This document shows, one piece after another, positions 42,242 to 53,593 of a stretch of DNA of 64,000 nt. Numbering within the stretch: the stretch's first letter is position 1; each line of letters opens with the position of its first letter. A program made the translations under genes and the position numbers. Origin of the DNA: Leptospira wolbachii serovar Codice str. CDC (GTDB lineage Bacteria > Spirochaetota > Leptospiria > Leptospirales > Leptospiraceae); the NCBI RefSeq assembly GCF_000332515.2, contig NZ_AOGZ02000008.1, positions 186,001 to 250,000 of the forward strand. The letters run 5' to 3'. The notes below the pieces were generated by a model. It saw nothing but the letters and a program-made list of their open reading frames with translations, ran no database searches and had not been told where the DNA came from.

Positions 42242-42547
42242 GTGAACCTAGAGAATGTAATCTTATCACCAGTTGTTACTGAAAAGTCACAAGACCTTCA
42301 AACAATTGGAGAACGTATGGGAAAAAGAACTGTGAAGTATACGTTCAAAGTCCACCCGGATGCGAACAAAACTTTGATCAAACAGGCTCTGAAACAAATG
42401 TATAACGTAGTTCCTACTGCTGTAAACGTCGCAGTTTACCGTGGGAAAATGAAACGTTTTAGAAACATGCCGTCCCCAAGACCTCACTACAAAAAAGCTG
42501 TAGTGACGTTTGCTGACGGAGCAAATTTGGATTTTGCTAAGGTTTAA
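42242..42547 (+). CDS. rplW: 50S ribosomal protein L23
   Basis: A 101-residue L23 with a GTG start, 4 bases after rplD. It has [29 protein letters not shown] and a [19 protein letters not shown]-terminal part. It sits at the tunnel exit and docks SRP and trigger factor. Confidence 0.97.
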   Translation: MNLENVILSPVVTEKSQDLQTIGERMGKRTVKYTFKVHPDANKTLIKQALKQMYNVVPTAVNVAVYRGKMKRFRNMPSPRPHYKKAVVTFADGANLDFAKV

Positions 42548-42549
42548 TT

Positions 42550-43386
42550 ATGGGAATTAGAAAACTTAAACCCACTACGCAATCTAGCCGCTTTTACTCG
42601 GTTTTAGATTTCAAAGAAATCACAGAAGTGGTGCCTTATAAACCTCTAACAGCAAATGTATCTTACAAAGCTGGTCGGGACAATAAGGGGCGAATTGCTG
42701 TTAGACGGAAAGGTGGACGTAACAAAAGAAAGTTCCGGATCATCGATTTCAAACGTAATAAATTTGGGATTCCTGCGACTGTGAAAACAATCGAATATGA
42801 TCCAAACCGTTCTGCGTTTATCGCACTTATTTGTTATGCTGATGGTGAATATCGTTACATTTTAGCTCCTAACGGACTGAAAGTGGGGGACAAAATTGAA
42901 TCAGGTCCCGCTGCTGAGATCAAACTAGGAAACACACTTCCTTTAGATAAAATCCCTGCAGGAACAAACGTTCACAACATTGAACTACATATCGGAAAAG
43001 GCGGTCAAATCGCTCGCACAGCAGGATCTTTTGCTGTGATCTCCGCAAAAGATGGTGACTATGTATCTCTTAAACTTCCTTCTTCGGAAATCCGTAAGGT
43101 TCGTAAAGAGTGCTTAGCAACTATCGGAGAGCTTTCTAATAAAGACCATAACTTGGTCATCATTGGTAAAGCGGGTCGTAACCGTTGGTTAGGTAAAAGA
43201 CCGAAAGTTAGAGGGGTCGTTATGAACCCTGTGGACCACCCACTCGGTGGTGGTGAAGGTAGAACTTCCGGAGGTCGCCATCCAGTGACTCCTTGGGGTA
43301 AACCTACGAAGGGATTTAAAACACGTAAGACGAGACCGTCTGACCGTTTTATCGTCCAAAGACGTAAGAAAAACAGGAATAGGTAG
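42550..43386 (+). CDS. rplB: 50S ribosomal protein L2
   Basis: A 278-residue L2 with GRNNKG-type [14 protein letters not shown] near the N-terminus and the [18 protein letters not shown] signature containing the conserved histidine near the peptidyl-transferase centre. It lies 2 bases after rplW. Confidence 0.98.
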   Translation: MGIRKLKPTTQSSRFYSVLDFKEITEVVPYKPLTANVSYKAGRDNKGRIAVRRKGGRNKRKFRIIDFKRNKFGIPATVKTIEYDPNRSAFIALICYADGEYRYILAPNGLKVGDKIESGPAAEIKLGNTLPLDKIPAGTNVHNIELHIGKGGQIARTAGSFAVISAKDGDYVSLKLPSSEIRKVRKECLATIGELSNKDHNLVIIGKAGRNRWLGKRPKVRGVVMNPVDHPLGGGEGRTSGGRHPVTPWGKPTKGFKTRKTRPSDRFIVQRRKKNRNR

Positions 43387-43399
43387 GATCTAGATAATC

Positions 43400-43678
43400 A
43401 TGGCTAGAAGCTTAAAAAAAGGTCCGTTCATTGACGACCACCTCATGAAAAAAATAACCAAGTTAAACTCTGAAGGGAAAAAAACTCCCTTCAAGTCTTG
43501 GTCCAGAAGAAGTACCATTTATCCAGACATGATCGGTCACACCGTAATGATTCATAATGGCAAAGCGTTTGTTCCTGTTTATGTTAACGAAAACATGATC
43601 GGTCACAAACTCGGTGAATTTGCTCCCACTAGAACCTTCAAAGGCCATGGTGGAGACAAAAAAGTTGCGAAGAAATAG
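43400..43678 (+). CDS. rpsS: 30S ribosomal protein S19
   Basis: A 92-residue S19: [18 protein letters not shown] start, [17 protein letters not shown], and [16 protein letters not shown] near the end. It binds S13 in the 30S head. It lies 13 bases after rplB. Confidence 0.98.
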   Translation: MARSLKKGPFIDDHLMKKITKLNSEGKKTPFKSWSRRSTIYPDMIGHTVMIHNGKAFVPVYVNENMIGHKLGEFAPTRTFKGHGGDKKVAKK

Positions 43679-43686
43679 GTAGAGAG

Positions 43687-44037
43687 ATGGAAGCAAAAGC
43701 AGTAGGAAAACACCTCAGAATTTCTGCCAGAAAAGCTCGCCTGGTTGCAGATGAAGTTCGTGGATACGATTACAAGGAAGCCATTGATATCTTGCGTTTT
43801 ACAAATAAAGCAGCAAGTTCAATGATCATCAACCTTTTGAACTCGGCAGTGGCGAACGCCGTCCAAATGAACGAAAGTTTGGATCCAAGTTCACTATACG
43901 TGAAAAAAATCTATGTGGATGACGGCCCTATTATGAAACGTTTCCGTCCAAGAGCGCGCGGTCGTGCTTCTAGGATCCGTAAACGCCTTAGCCACATCAC
44001 CGTTGTAGTATCTGAAATCGAAAAGAAGGCAGTTTAA
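43687..44037 (+). CDS. rplV: 50S ribosomal protein L22
   Basis: A 116-residue L22 with [15 protein letters not shown] and the long beta hairpin ending [17 protein letters not shown] that lines the exit tunnel and affects macrolide binding. It lies 8 bases after rpsS. Confidence 0.98.
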   Translation: MEAKAVGKHLRISARKARLVADEVRGYDYKEAIDILRFTNKAASSMIINLLNSAVANAVQMNESLDPSSLYVKKIYVDDGPIMKRFRPRARGRASRIRKRLSHITVVVSEIEKKAV

Positions 44038-44040
44038 ACT

Positions 44041-44721
44041 ATGGGTCAGAAAGTAAATCCAATCGGGCTACGAATCGGAATCACACGTAATTGGGATTCA
44101 ATTTGGTATTCCAAACAAGATTACATTAAAAATCTTCACGAAGATATCAAGATCCGTAGGTTCCTTCAGAAGAAATTCAAAAACGCATCCGTTGTTAAGA
44201 TCGTAATCGAAAGATTTCCTGAGAAAATCAACGTGAACCTCCATACTTCTAAACCAGGTATGGTGATTGGTCAAAAAGGCCAAAACATCGAAGCGGTTAA
44301 ACAAGAGCTTAAAAAACTCGCTGATAAGCCGATTGGAATGAACATCATCGAAGTGAAGAAACCGGAAATCATTGCGCAAGCAATTGCAGAAACGGTAGCT
44401 CTTCAAATCGAACAAAGGATGCCATTTCGTCGAGTGATGAAAGCGGAACTTCGTCGTGCGATGCGCGGTGGAGTGGAAGGTGTAAAAATCCAAATCTCCG
44501 GACGTTTGAACGGAGCGGATATGGCAAGAACTGAAAAGTATATGGAAGGACGAGTTCCTCTTCATACTCTCCGTGCCAAAATCGACTTTGGATTCAAAGA
44601 AGCCCTCACGACTTTCGGTCAGATCGGTGTGAAGGTATGGACTTATACAGGTGACTACTTCCCGACCAATAAGGAAGAGACCGACGAAGACAAATACGCT
44701 GTAAAACGTAGAACGAGTTAA
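44041..44721 (+). CDS. rpsC: 30S ribosomal protein S3
   Basis: A 226-residue S3: [20 protein letters not shown] start, a KH domain with [15 protein letters not shown], and [18 protein letters not shown] in the C-terminal part. It forms the mRNA entry with S4 and S5. It lies 3 bases after rplV. Confidence 0.98.
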   Translation: MGQKVNPIGLRIGITRNWDSIWYSKQDYIKNLHEDIKIRRFLQKKFKNASVVKIVIERFPEKINVNLHTSKPGMVIGQKGQNIEAVKQELKKLADKPIGMNIIEVKKPEIIAQAIAETVALQIEQRMPFRRVMKAELRRAMRGGVEGVKIQISGRLNGADMARTEKYMEGRVPLHTLRAKIDFGFKEALTTFGQIGVKVWTYTGDYFPTNKEETDEDKYAVKRRTS

Positions 44722-44743
44722 GAAGTACTAAAGAGATACGATA

Positions 44744-45157
44744 ATGTTAGCACCTAAACGAGTAAAATTTAGAAAACGCCAAAGAGGGCGCTTGAAAGGT
44801 AAGGACGAAAGAGGTTCTTACGTTGCGTTCGGAGAATATGGTTTAAAAGCTATTTCTTCCGGTCGTATCACAGCGCGACAAATCGAAGCTGCAAGGATTA
44901 CTATCAACCGCCAAGTAAAACGAGGTGGGAAATTGTGGATCCGTATCTTCCCTCATCTTCCTATCACTAAAAAACCTGCCGAAACTCGTATGGGTAAAGG
45001 TAAAGGTAACCCGGAATTCTGGATTGCAGAGATTCGCCCGGGCCGCGTTCTTTTTGAAATGGCGGGTATTGATGAAGAAACAGCAAGAAAAGCTCTTCAT
45101 TTGGCAGCCTTCAAACTGCCAGTAGAAACTTCATTTGTTAAGAGGAACGTTCTATGA
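44744..45157 (+). CDS. rplP: 50S ribosomal protein L16
   Basis: A 137-residue L16 with [32 protein letters not shown], and [15 protein letters not shown]. It positions the A-site tRNA elbow. Its stop overlaps rpmC by 4 bases. Confidence 0.98.
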   Translation: MLAPKRVKFRKRQRGRLKGKDERGSYVAFGEYGLKAISSGRITARQIEAARITINRQVKRGGKLWIRIFPHLPITKKPAETRMGKGKGNPEFWIAEIRPGRVLFEMAGIDEETARKALHLAAFKLPVETSFVKRNVL

Positions 45158-45426
45158 AAGACGATTTTAAGTCACTTTCTCCAGAAGATTTAAAGAAAGA
45201 AATTCTCTCCTCTTCCGAAGAAGTAAGAAAAGCAAGATTCCAGTTTGGTGTTACAAGATCTCTTGAGAACCCTAAACTAATCCGAAATCATAAGAAGAGA
45301 ATTGCCCAAGCATTGACTGTCCTTCGTGAGAAGGAACTAACAGCAAAAGGCAAACTCAAACAAATCGCACCAAAAGCTGGTTCAGCTCCCAAAGCTGCCA
45401 AAACTAGCAAAGGTAAGAAGAAGTAG
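45154..45426 (+). CDS. rpmC: 50S ribosomal protein L29
   Basis: A 90-residue L29. The core ([23 protein letters not shown]; then [16 protein letters not shown]) is normal. A Lys/Ala-rich tail of about 25 residues (from [11 protein letters not shown]) extends it beyond the usual 60-70. It overlaps rplP by 4 bases. Confidence 0.96.
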   Translation: MKDDFKSLSPEDLKKEILSSSEEVRKARFQFGVTRSLENPKLIRNHKKRIAQALTVLREKELTAKGKLKQIAPKAGSAPKAAKTSKGKKK

Positions 45427-45429
45427 GTT

Positions 45430-45699
45430 ATGGAAGATAAAAACTCTAAAAAGTCTTTAACCATTCAGGGTGTAGTAGTGAGCGATGCTATGGAAAAAAC
45501 CGTAGTGATCGAAATCATCACAAGAAAAGTGCACCCACGGTTTAAGAAAATTATGACCCGTACTTCACGCGTGAAAGTTCACGATGAGAAGAACGAGTGT
45601 CAAGTTGGTGATCGAGTCATCGCTGTGGAAACAAGACCACTTTCTAAACAGAAACACCATAAACTTGTAAAGGTAATTGAGAAGGCTAAATTAGTATGA
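45430..45699 (+). CDS. rpsQ: 30S ribosomal protein S17
   Basis: An 89-residue S17 with [36 protein letters not shown] and [18 protein letters not shown]. It binds 16S rRNA early in assembly. It overlaps rplN by 4 bases. Confidence 0.98.
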   Translation: MEDKNSKKSLTIQGVVVSDAMEKTVVIEIITRKVHPRFKKIMTRTSRVKVHDEKNECQVGDRVIAVETRPLSKQKHHKLVKVIEKAKLV

Positions 45700-46088
45700 T
45701 TCAACAAGAAACTATTTTACAAGTAGCCGATAACTCGGGTGTGAAAAAAGTCATGTGCGTAAAAGTGCTTGGCGGTTCCAAAAAACGCTACGCAACGCTT
45801 GGTGACGAAATAATCGTCGCTGTTAAGGAAGCACAACCTGCATACGGTCTTCGTGACGGGCAGGGTAAAAAAGTGCATAACAAAGCGGTTCAAAGAGCAG
45901 TTGTTGTAAGAACGAAAAAAGAAGTTCGTCGTCCAGACGGAACTTACATTCGTTTCGATGACAATGCTGTTGCCATCATTGATGACAAAGGGAATCCAAA
46001 AGGAACCAGGATCTTCGGACCTGTTGCCCGTGAACTTCGCGATAAAAAATACATGAAAATTATATCTCTCGCTCCGGAGGTTCTCTAG
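45696..46088 (+). CDS. rplN: 50S ribosomal protein L14
   Basis: A 130-residue L14, about 8 residues longer than usual. The ends are standard ([41 protein letters not shown], split here for length). The extra residues lie after VKEAQP, where a [17 protein letters not shown] stretch replaces the short basic loop of other L14 proteins before [10 protein letters not shown]14 helps form the inter-subunit bridge B8 and binds the silencing factor RsfS. Confidence 0.97.
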   Translation: MIQQETILQVADNSGVKKVMCVKVLGGSKKRYATLGDEIIVAVKEAQPAYGLRDGQGKKVHNKAVQRAVVVRTKKEVRRPDGTYIRFDDNAVAIIDDKGNPKGTRIFGPVARELRDKKYMKIISLAPEVL

Positions 46089-46089
46089 A

Positions 46090-46473
46090 ATGGCAGCTAA
46101 ATTAGCATATAGAGGCTCCGAGCCCACTAAATTCAAAAAAGCGAAAATCAAAAAGGACGATGAAGTTCTTGTGATTTCCGGAAAAGAAAAAGGGAAAAAA
46201 GGGAAAGTTCTAGCTATCGACAAACGCAAAGACCGCGTTTATATCGAAGGTGTGAACAAAAGAAAGAGATTCGTAAGACCAACCCAAGAGAACCCTCAAG
46301 GTGGAGCGATCGAAATCGAATTCCCAATCCATATCTCCAATGTGATGTTTCACGACACCAAAGCAGAGAACAAGGCGAAGCCAAAGAAGAAAATTAAGGC
46401 TGTACGCTTGGGCTTTGTCAAGAAGGATGGTAAATCCATCCGAGTGACTCGACCTGAAGGGAAAGAAGTATAA
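46090..46473 (+). CDS. rplX: 50S ribosomal protein L24
   Basis: A 127-residue L24, longer than the usual 100-105. The KOW motif reads [23 protein letters not shown], and [13 protein letters not shown] follows. Extra basic residues at both ends account for the length. An assembly initiator of the 50S subunit. It lies 1 base after rplN. Confidence 0.96.
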   Translation: MAAKLAYRGSEPTKFKKAKIKKDDEVLVISGKEKGKKGKVLAIDKRKDRVYIEGVNKRKRFVRPTQENPQGGAIEIEFPIHISNVMFHDTKAENKAKPKKKIKAVRLGFVKKDGKSIRVTRPEGKEV

Positions 46474-46476
46474 GTT

Positions 46477-47028
46477 ATGGTACCTAGGCTTAAATCAAAA
46501 TACGAGAAGGAAATCCGTCCTACACTCCAAAAGTCACTCGGCTTTCAAAGTGTAATGCGAGTTCCCAAACTTGAAAAAATCGTAATCAACGTTGGTATGG
46601 GCGAAGCTCACACAAACCCAAAAGCGATGGAAGCTTGTTTGTTAGAAATTGGTCAAATTACAGGCCAAAGACCAGTAAAAACTTTCGCTAAGAAGTCCAT
46701 TGCGGGTTTCAAAGTGAGAGAAGGAATGGTGCTTGGTTGCAAAGTTACCCTTCGCGGTCATCATATGTATGAGTTCCTTGACAGATTCATAAACGTGGCT
46801 CTTCCACGGGTTCGTGACTTTCGCGGTGTAAACCCCAAAGGTTTCGATGGTCGAGGAAATTACAATCTGTCCGTAAGAGAACAGATCATCTTCCCTGAGA
46901 TTCATTTTGATAAAATCAATACGATCTACGGGATCAATATCACTTTCGTAACGAACACGGAAGTGGACAAAGAAGCGTTCGAATTATTCCAAGCCTTCGG
47001 TATGCCTTACCGTGCGGCAGGTAAGTAG
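46477..47028 (+). CDS. rplE: 50S ribosomal protein L5
   Basis: A 183-residue L5 with [47 protein letters not shown] and a C-terminus ending [10 protein letters not shown]. It carries 5S rRNA and contacts the P-site tRNA. It lies 3 bases after rplX. Confidence 0.98.
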   Translation: MVPRLKSKYEKEIRPTLQKSLGFQSVMRVPKLEKIVINVGMGEAHTNPKAMEACLLEIGQITGQRPVKTFAKKSIAGFKVREGMVLGCKVTLRGHHMYEFLDRFINVALPRVRDFRGVNPKGFDGRGNYNLSVREQIIFPEIHFDKINTIYGINITFVTNTEVDKEAFELFQAFGMPYRAAGK

Positions 47029-47038
47029 GAGATTATTC

Positions 47039-47224
47039 ATGGCGAAAAAATCAATGATGGAACGCCACGCCAAAGAGCAAAAATTCAAAGTGAGAGAGTA
47101 CAATCGTTGCCCTCTTTGTGGTCGATCACGCGCTTATTTGCGCCGCTTTGATATGTGTCGTCTTTGCTTCCGGGACCTTGCTAGCAAGGCTCAGATTCCC
47201 GGTGTGAAAAAGTCCTCCTGGTAA
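47039..47224 (+). CDS. rpsN: 30S ribosomal protein S14, zinc type
   Basis: A 61-residue S14 of the short, zinc-binding (Z) type. The Cys pairs are in [13 protein letters not shown] and [11 protein letters not shown] chose ATG 47039 ([14 protein letters not shown]) because an in-frame ATG at 47012 lies inside rplE and would add nine unrelated residues. Confidence 0.96.
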   Translation: MAKKSMMERHAKEQKFKVREYNRCPLCGRSRAYLRRFDMCRLCFRDLASKAQIPGVKKSSW

Positions 47225-47241
47225 TTAGGTTAAGGTAAGAT

Positions 47242-47640
47242 ATGAGTCTTTCAGATCCAATCGCAGATATGCTAACAAGAATCAGAAACGCACAACAAGC
47301 TAAACATGAGCTTTGTGTGATTCCTGGTAGCAAAATCAAAAAATCCATCCTAGACCTTCTCAAAGAAGAAGGTTTTGTAGATGATATTCAAACTGTAAAA
47401 AATGGAAGTTTTGATGACTTCCAAGTGAAATTAAAATACGACACGGAAAAGAAACCGGTAATTCGTATGATCGAGAGAGTTTCTACTCCTGGTCGTCGAG
47501 TTTACATCCAATCCGGAGAAATCAGACCGTTCCGAAATAACATCGGAACACTCATCCTTTCGACTTCGAAAGGGGTGATGACTGGGAAACGTGCTCGAAA
47601 ACTCAGAGTAGGAGGGGAAGTTCTCTGTAAGGTATTCTAG
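47242..47640 (+). CDS. rpsH: 30S ribosomal protein S8
   Basis: A 132-residue S8 with [18 protein letters not shown] and a C-terminus with [25 protein letters not shown] split over the conserved STSKG-x-M motif. It lies 17 bases after rpsN. S8 is the spc operon repressor in enteric bacteria. Confidence 0.98.
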   Translation: MSLSDPIADMLTRIRNAQQAKHELCVIPGSKIKKSILDLLKEEGFVDDIQTVKNGSFDDFQVKLKYDTEKKPVIRMIERVSTPGRRVYIQSGEIRPFRNNIGTLILSTSKGVMTGKRARKLRVGGEVLCKVF

Positions 47641-47654
47641 AGAACGATAACACC

Positions 47655-48194
47655 ATGTCTCGAGTTGGAAAAAGTATTATCAAATTGCCTGCAAAGGTAG
47701 AAGTGAAAGCAGAAGCTGAGGCCCTTACGATTAAGGGGCCTTTAGGGGAATTAAAAACTCCACTTTACGAAGGTGTCAGCGCAAATGTTGAAAACGGCGA
47801 ATTGGTTTTTACTCGTAAAAGTGAAGACCAAAAGACTGTGGCTCTCCACGGTCTCGTTCGTTCCCTTGCGATGAACTGCGTAAAAGGTGTGACTACTGGT
47901 TGGGAAAAGAACTTAGAAATTACTGGGGTTGGTTATCGTGCTCAAAAACGCGGTAAAGATCTAGTGATGGCTCTTGGTTATTCTCACGAAGTGGTTTTCC
48001 CTGAACCTACAGGTATCAAAATTGATGTCGCAGATCAGCTAAAAATCAAAGTATCGGGAATTGACCGACAACTGGTTGGACAAGTTGCGGCTGACATTCG
48101 TTCTAAAAGACCCCCTGAACCGTACAAAGGAAAAGGGATCAAATATCAGAACGAGTACATCCGTAGAAAGGCCGGAAAGACCGGTAAGAAGTAG
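47655..48194 (+). CDS. rplF: 50S ribosomal protein L6
   Basis: A 179-residue L6 with two repeated beta domains: [17 protein letters not shown] at the start, [15 protein letters not shown] in the middle, and [16 protein letters not shown] near the end, the family signature. It lies 14 bases after rpsH. Confidence 0.98.
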   Translation: MSRVGKSIIKLPAKVEVKAEAEALTIKGPLGELKTPLYEGVSANVENGELVFTRKSEDQKTVALHGLVRSLAMNCVKGVTTGWEKNLEITGVGYRAQKRGKDLVMALGYSHEVVFPEPTGIKIDVADQLKIKVSGIDRQLVGQVAADIRSKRPPEPYKGKGIKYQNEYIRRKAGKTGKK

Positions 48195-48200
48195 AACGTC

Positions 48201-48569
48201 ATGATCAATAAGACAGCTAAAAATACGAAAAGATTGAGAAGAGCGGAACGAGTTAGATACAAACTTCGCTCTACATCGGAAAGACCTCGGTTGGTTTTCA
48301 ATAAAACAAATCGTTACCTCACCGCACAAATCATTGATGATGCGAAGGGTGTAACACTTGTTTATGCAACAACTCTCGAGAAAGATTTTCCGAAACATGA
48401 AAATTCTAAGAAGAGTAAATCGGCTGCGACCGAACTCGGTAAAGTAGTCGCTGATAAGGCGAAAAAAGCAGGAGTTTCCCAAGTGGTTCTCGACCGTTCT
48501 GGAATGGTTTACCATGGAAGAATTGCCGCTTTTGCTGATTCTGCCCGCGAAGGTGGATTGGAGTTCTAA
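48201..48569 (+). CDS. rplR: 50S ribosomal protein L18
   Basis: A 122-residue L18 with the basic N-terminus [31 protein letters not shown] and the final [10 protein letters not shown]. It carries 5S rRNA with L5. It ends one base before rpsE starts. Confidence 0.98.
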   Translation: MINKTAKNTKRLRRAERVRYKLRSTSERPRLVFNKTNRYLTAQIIDDAKGVTLVYATTLEKDFPKHENSKKSKSAATELGKVVADKAKKAGVSQVVLDRSGMVYHGRIAAFADSAREGGLEF

Positions 48570-49076
<507 letters not shown>

Positions 49077-49090
49077 GAAGGAATCTGACT

Positions 49091-49270
49091 ATGGAAGACG
49101 TGATTGTAACGCAAGAAAAGAGTTCTATTGGTATCATTCCGGTACACAAAAAAACTCTAATTGCACTAGGCCTTAAAAAGAAAGGCCAATCCAAAAAACA
49201 CAAAATGACTCCCCAATTGAAAGGGATGTTACGACAAGTAGGTTACTTGTTGAAAGTGGAAAAGGTATAA
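49091..49270 (+). CDS. rpmD: 50S ribosomal protein L30
   Basis: A 59-residue L30: [20 protein letters not shown], then [13 protein letters not shown] and [21 protein letters not shown] precedes the ATG at 49091. The frame is open further upstream inside rpsE, but this start gives the normal length. The order rpsE, rpmD, rplO is standard. Confidence 0.95.
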   Translation: MEDVIVTQEKSSIGIIPVHKKTLIALGLKKKGQSKKHKMTPQLKGMLRQVGYLLKVEKV

Positions 49271-49274
49271 TTGT

Positions 49275-49808
49275 ATGGCTCAAGACAGAATTGAACAAGG
49301 CCGTGGATTTGGTGCAAAACGCCCCAAAAAATCCACATCTCTAGGAAACAAAAACTTGGTTCCCGTTCCGGAAGGTGCAACAACTTCTCCGAAACGTGTG
49401 GGACAAGGTCCAGGATCCGGGATGGGAAAAACTTCCACTCGTGGTTCCAAAGGACAAAGGGCACGGGCCGCTTCGATGAGACGTGGATTCGAAGGTGGAC
49501 AGCTACCTCTCCACAGACGTTTGCCAAAACGTGGTTTTACTAATATTTTCTCTGTGGAATTCCAACCAGTCAACTTGATCTCTTTATCTAAAGCAGGTCT
49601 TTCTGGAGAAGTAACACCAGCGATTCTCAAAGCAAAAAGTTTGATTAAGTCCGAAGCCGGACCGATTAAACTTTTGGGAACGGGAGAAGTGACTGTTGCC
49701 ATCACCATTACGGTAGATGCTTTTTCTGCCTCTGCAAAAGAGAAAATTGAAAAAGCGGGTGGGAAAGTCATCATTAGAGAAAAGAAAAAAGAAGAGAAAA
49801 AAAACTAG
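49275..49808 (+). CDS. rplO: 50S ribosomal protein L15
   Basis: A 177-residue L15. The core GQGPGSGMGKTSTRGSKGQ and GFEGGQLPLHRRLPKRG are standard. About 20 residues precede the normal start region and a Lys-rich tail ends the protein, making it longer than the usual 145-150. It lies 4 bases after rpmD and 7 before secY. Confidence 0.96.
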   Translation: MAQDRIEQGRGFGAKRPKKSTSLGNKNLVPVPEGATTSPKRVGQGPGSGMGKTSTRGSKGQRARAASMRRGFEGGQLPLHRRLPKRGFTNIFSVEFQPVNLISLSKAGLSGEVTPAILKAKSLIKSEAGPIKLLGTGEVTVAITITVDAFSASAKEKIEKAGGKVIIREKKKEEKKN

Positions 49809-49815
49809 ATAACCC

Positions 49816-51195
49816 ATGTTTCAAACCATCGCTAACATCTTTCGAATCCCGGAATTACGATCCAAAATCCTATTTACGATCGGTATGTTGTTACTTTTTA
49901 GAATGGGAACTCACGTTACCATTCCCGGTATCAACAGTTTAATCGTAACGGGCATTACTGCCGATCCGAGCGAAGGTTTCCTCGGAATGGTGGATTTGTT
50001 TGCAGGTGGTGCTCTTCTCAAATTTTCTATTTTTGCACTTGGGATTATGCCTTATATCTCTTCTTCCATCATCATGCAACTTGTAATGGTTCTCATTCCT
50101 AGTTTGCAAAAGATGCAAAAGGAAGGGGAAGAGGGTAGAAAGAAAATCCAACAGTACACTAAGTACGGAACTCTGATCCTTTGTGCGATCCAATCTCTTG
50201 CAGTGATCCAACTTGCTAATTCTTGGTCTACGGGATCAGGAACGGCGCAAGCGAAGTATCCAGGTCTTATCAATCCATCCGTGGAAGGTTACTTTTTACC
50301 AATTGCGATGTTATCCATCACTACGGGAACAGTCCTTCTTATATGGCTTGGAGAGCAAATCACGGAACGCGGAATTGGTAACGGGATCTCTCTCATTATC
50401 TTTGCAGGGATTATTGGTCGTATGCCAGAAGCACTCATTGCTATGTTTACTTCCGATACTTCTGATGCTCTTAGTATCCTCATTCTTATCATTATCTTTA
50501 TCGTTCTAATTTCCCTTACCGTCATATTGACCCAAGGGGTTCGCCGGGTTCCGTTAAATTACGGAAAACAAATGGTGGGTAGAAAAATGGTTCAGGCACG
50601 TAGCCAATCCATTCCTTTCAAAGTCAACAGTGCCAATGTAATGCCAATTATCTTTGCATCCTCTTTGATTCTATTTCCACAAACAATTGTTCAGTGGTTA
50701 TCCTCTAAGGGTGGTCAATGGGCAGGTTGGGCAGTGATTATGGACTATTTTAATCCATTTTCTCAAATCTGGTACCATGCCCTTTTCTATTATGTGATTT
50801 ATACATCTCTGATCATTTTCTTTGCGTATTTTTATACGGCAATTCAGTTCAACCCACAGGAACTTGCTGATAACCTAAAAAAATACGGTGGGTTTATCCC
50901 TGGTGTTCGTCCAGGAAGCCAAACAAAAGATATGATTGAGAAAATCTTGAATCGAATCACCCTACCGGGTGCTCTTTTCCTTGCTGGTCTTGCTCTTGCT
51001 CCGTATCTCATCATTAAGTTTTTAAACCTCGGTTCTAACACCGGTGGCGGAACTTTGGTGTATACATTCGGAGGAACTTCGCTTCTCATTATGGTGGGTG
51101 TGGCTCTAGAAACTTTGAAACAAATCGAAGCCCAGCTACTCATGAGAAATTACGAAGGTTTCATGAAGAAGACTAAAATCAAGGGAAGAGTGTAA
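49816..51195 (+). CDS. secY: Preprotein translocase subunit SecY
   Basis: A 459-residue channel subunit with ten membrane helices. [12 protein letters not shown] follows helix 1, the plug region is near residues 50-65, and [10 protein letters not shown] and the [15 protein letters not shown] helix are diagnostic. [22 protein letters not shown] is the cytoplasmic loop that contacts SecA and the ribosome. adk starts 3 bases after the stop. Confidence 0.98.
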   Translation: MFQTIANIFRIPELRSKILFTIGMLLLFRMGTHVTIPGINSLIVTGITADPSEGFLGMVDLFAGGALLKFSIFALGIMPYISSSIIMQLVMVLIPSLQKMQKEGEEGRKKIQQYTKYGTLILCAIQSLAVIQLANSWSTGSGTAQAKYPGLINPSVEGYFLPIAMLSITTGTVLLIWLGEQITERGIGNGISLIIFAGIIGRMPEALIAMFTSDTSDALSILILIIIFIVLISLTVILTQGVRRVPLNYGKQMVGRKMVQARSQSIPFKVNSANVMPIIFASSLILFPQTIVQWLSSKGGQWAGWAVIMDYFNPFSQIWYHALFYYVIYTSLIIFFAYFYTAIQFNPQELADNLKKYGGFIPGVRPGSQTKDMIEKILNRITLPGALFLAGLALAPYLIIKFLNLGSNTGGGTLVYTFGGTSLLIMVGVALETLKQIEAQLLMRNYEGFMKKTKIKGRV

Positions 51196-51198
51196 CCG

Positions 51199-51759
51199 AT
51201 GAAGAGATTGATTTTTATGGGTCCTCCAGGTGCTGGAAAAGGGACCCAAGCTGACATCATCAAAGAGAAATACCAAATTCCGCAGATCTCTACTGGAGAC
51301 ATTCTCCGTGCTGCCGTAAAAAACGGAACCCCGATGGGGATTGAAGCAAAAAAATATATGGACGCTGGAGACCTTGTTCCAGATGCTGTCGTTATAGGCA
51401 TAATTCGCGACCGTTTGGTCGAATCTGATTGTGCGAATGGATTCATTCTGGATGGATTTCCTAGGACGGTGGAGCAAGCAAAGGCTCTCTCGGAAATCCT
51501 CAAAGAGCTCCGCATGGAGCTCGACTCCGTTGTCAACCTAGACGTTCCTGACGAAGAACTCGTCAAACGGTTGCTAGGTAGAGCGATCAAAGAAGGACGC
51601 TCGGATGACAACGAAGAGACCATCAAAAACCGTCTGCATACTTACAACACCAAGACGTTGCCCCTGATAGACTTTTATAAAGGCTCTGGGATCCTTCGGC
51701 AAATCAATGGTTTGGGAAGTATGGAAGAAATCACTAACACTATTTTAAAATCGATCTAG
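51199..51759 (+). CDS. adk: Adenylate kinase
   Basis: A 186-residue adenylate kinase of the short type. The P-loop GPPGAGKGT is at residues 8-16, STGDILR in the AMP site, and [10 protein letters not shown] mid-protein. The LID is reduced to [16 protein letters not shown], without the zinc-finger-like insertion of the long forms. adk follows secY, and methionine aminopeptidase (map), often next in other phyla, is absent from the cluster. Confidence 0.98.
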   Translation: MKRLIFMGPPGAGKGTQADIIKEKYQIPQISTGDILRAAVKNGTPMGIEAKKYMDAGDLVPDAVVIGIIRDRLVESDCANGFILDGFPRTVEQAKALSEILKELRMELDSVVNLDVPDEELVKRLLGRAIKEGRSDDNEETIKNRLHTYNTKTLPLIDFYKGSGILRQINGLGSMEEITNTILKSI

Positions 51760-51772
51760 TAGGAGATAGACC

Positions 51773-51991
51773 CTGGCTAAGGAAGAAGCAATCACCATCG
51801 ACGGAACCGTTTTAGAACCGTTACCGAATGCCATGTTCCGTGTGGAACTGGAGAACGGTCATAAAGTTCTAGCACACATTTCGGGAAAAATGCGTATGCA
51901 TTATATCCGTATATTACCCGGCGATAAGGTTACTGTAGAGCTTTCTCCTTATGACTTAACTAAGGGCCGTATCACTTACAGAAAGAAATAG
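51773..51991 (+). CDS. infA: Translation initiation factor IF-1 (CTG start)
   Basis: A 72-residue IF-1 with the OB-fold sequence [20 protein letters not shown], then [20 protein letters not shown] and a final RITYRKK. The family almost always begins M-AKEEAI. Here the codon before GCT is CTG at 51773; an in-frame TAG lies at 51767, and the next ATG (Met in NAMFRVE) would remove 21 conserved residues. AGGAG at 51761-51765 is 7 bases before the CTG. So CTG appears to be the true start, a rare choice in an essential initiation factor. Confidence 0.93.
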   Translation: MAKEEAITIDGTVLEPLPNAMFRVELENGHKVLAHISGKMRMHYIRILPGDKVTVELSPYDLTKGRITYRKK

Positions 51992-52000
51992 GGAACTATA

Positions 52001-52114
52001 ATGAAAGTTAGATCATCAGTTAAAAAAATCTGTCCAGAATGCAAAGTCATTCGCAGAAAAGGTGTAATCCGAGTGATTTGCACGAACCCAAAACACAAAC
52101 AAAGGCAAAGATAG
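52001..52114 (+). CDS. rpmJ: 50S ribosomal protein L36
   Basis: A 37-residue L36: [20 protein letters not shown] then [17 protein letters not shown]. The three Cys and one His of the zinc site are present, so it is the zinc-binding form. It lies 9 bases after infA and 6 before rpsM. Confidence 0.97.
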   Translation: MKVRSSVKKICPECKVIRRKGVIRVICTNPKHKQRQR

Positions 52115-52120
52115 AAAGAT

Positions 52121-52501
52121 ATGGCACGTATCGCGGGTGTTGATTTACCATCAAACAAAAGAATTGTGATCGGTCTTACATACGTATTTGGTATTGGTAA
52201 GACATCCTCTCAAAGTATCCTGAAAAAAGCAGGAATTGACGAATCTATCAGGGTGAAGGACCTTTCGGACGAACAAGAAGCCGCGATCCGTAGAGTCATT
52301 GAAGAATCATACCAGGTAGAAGGGGATCTTCGTTCTGAAGTCAACCTAAACATCAAACGATTGATGGATGTGGGTTGTTACAGAGGTTTTCGCCACAGAC
52401 GAGGACTTCCAGTCAACGGACAAAGAACAAGAACCAACGCTAGAACCCGTAAGGGTGTCAAGAAGACCGTTGCCAACAAGAAAAAGGCACCGGGTAAATA
52501 G
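52121..52501 (+). CDS. rpsM: 30S ribosomal protein S13
   Basis: A 126-residue S13: [20 protein letters not shown], then [11 protein letters not shown] and [20 protein letters not shown]. The basic tail contacts the P-site tRNA. It lies 6 bases after rpmJ. Confidence 0.98.
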   Translation: MARIAGVDLPSNKRIVIGLTYVFGIGKTSSQSILKKAGIDESIRVKDLSDEQEAAIRRVIEESYQVEGDLRSEVNLNIKRLMDVGCYRGFRHRRGLPVNGQRTRTNARTRKGVKKTVANKKKAPGK

Positions 52502-52512
52502 AGGACTCATCC

Positions 52513-52926
52513 ATGGCTGAAAAAGACGCTAAGAATAAAAAAGATACCAAAAAGGTTAAGAAAAAAGAAAAGAAGAATGTTCCGCGAGGTAAGGTATATA
52601 TCCAAGCTTCGTTTAACAATACAATTGTATCCATTACGGATATGGTTGGAAACGTTCTTTCTTGGTCTTCTTCTGGAATGATGGGTTTTCGTGGATCCAA
52701 AAAATCCACTCCCTATGCTGCGCAAGTTGCCGCTACCAATGCTGCTGAGAAGGCAATTGAAGCTTCTGGTCTTTCTGAAGTAGATGTAATGGTATCAGGT
52801 CCAGGAATTGGACGTGAGTCTGCCATTCGTTCTTTAACTACGAAAGGCCTTGCAATCAAACTCATTAAAGACGTAACTCCGCTCCCACACAATGGGTGCC
52901 GACCACGAAAAAGAAGAAGGGTGTAG
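52513..52926 (+). CDS. rpsK: 30S ribosomal protein S11
   Basis: A 137-residue S11 with a Lys/Asp-rich N-terminus of about 25 residues, then [37 protein letters not shown] and a final [15 protein letters not shown]. It lies 11 bases after rpsM. Confidence 0.98.
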   Translation: MAEKDAKNKKDTKKVKKKEKKNVPRGKVYIQASFNNTIVSITDMVGNVLSWSSSGMMGFRGSKKSTPYAAQVAATNAAEKAIEASGLSEVDVMVSGPGIGRESAIRSLTTKGLAIKLIKDVTPLPHNGCRPRKRRRV

Positions 52927-52935
52927 GAATTATAT

Positions 52936-53568
52936 ATGGCACGTTACAGAGGTCCAGTTGTTAAATTGATGAGAAGAGAGGGGTTAAACCTCTTTCTCAA
53001 AAATAGTCATACATTACATAAAGAAAAATCTTCCCTTGAAAAGAGAAAGTATCCACCGGGTCTTCCTCCAAAGAAAAAAGGAAAGATCACTGAATACGGG
53101 GCTCAGCTTCGTGAAAAACAAAAAGTAAAACGCGCATACGGAGTTTTAGAAAAACAATTCCGTAGATACTTCGAAGAAGCAACGCACACTCCAGGGATTC
53201 CTGGTGAGAACTTACTTCAATTCCTCGAAAGAAGATTGGATAACGTTCTCTATCGTATGGGTTTTGCTGTAACAAGAAGACAAGCACGTAACTTTGTTGC
53301 ACACAGACATATTTTAGTGAATGGCCACCGAGTAGATATTTGTTCTTACCGAGTGAACATAGGTGATAAAATCGAAATTCGTGAGAAATTCCAAAAATCT
53401 CCGTTTATTGAAGAAAATATCAAACTCGCTCAAGCAATCAATCGAACTGCTTCTTGGGTAAGTGTAGACTATACCAAGTTCTCCGGAGAAGTGTTATCAC
53501 TTCCAACAAGAGATCATATTGATATCCCTGTGAAAGAACAGGTAATCGTAGAGTTGTACTCGAAGTAA
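52936..53568 (+). CDS. rpsD: 30S ribosomal protein S4
   Basis: A 210-residue S4 without the N-terminal zinc cysteines of some forms (C-minus). The S4 RNA-binding domain reads [20 protein letters not shown], then [14 protein letters not shown]. It nucleates 30S assembly and often represses the alpha operon. It lies 9 bases after rpsK. Confidence 0.98.
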   Translation: MARYRGPVVKLMRREGLNLFLKNSHTLHKEKSSLEKRKYPPGLPPKKKGKITEYGAQLREKQKVKRAYGVLEKQFRRYFEEATHTPGIPGENLLQFLERRLDNVLYRMGFAVTRRQARNFVAHRHILVNGHRVDICSYRVNIGDKIEIREKFQKSPFIEENIKLAQAINRTASWVSVDYTKFSGEVLSLPTRDHIDIPVKEQVIVELYSK

Positions 53569-53593
53569 GAATTTAGAGAAGAAGGATACGACA

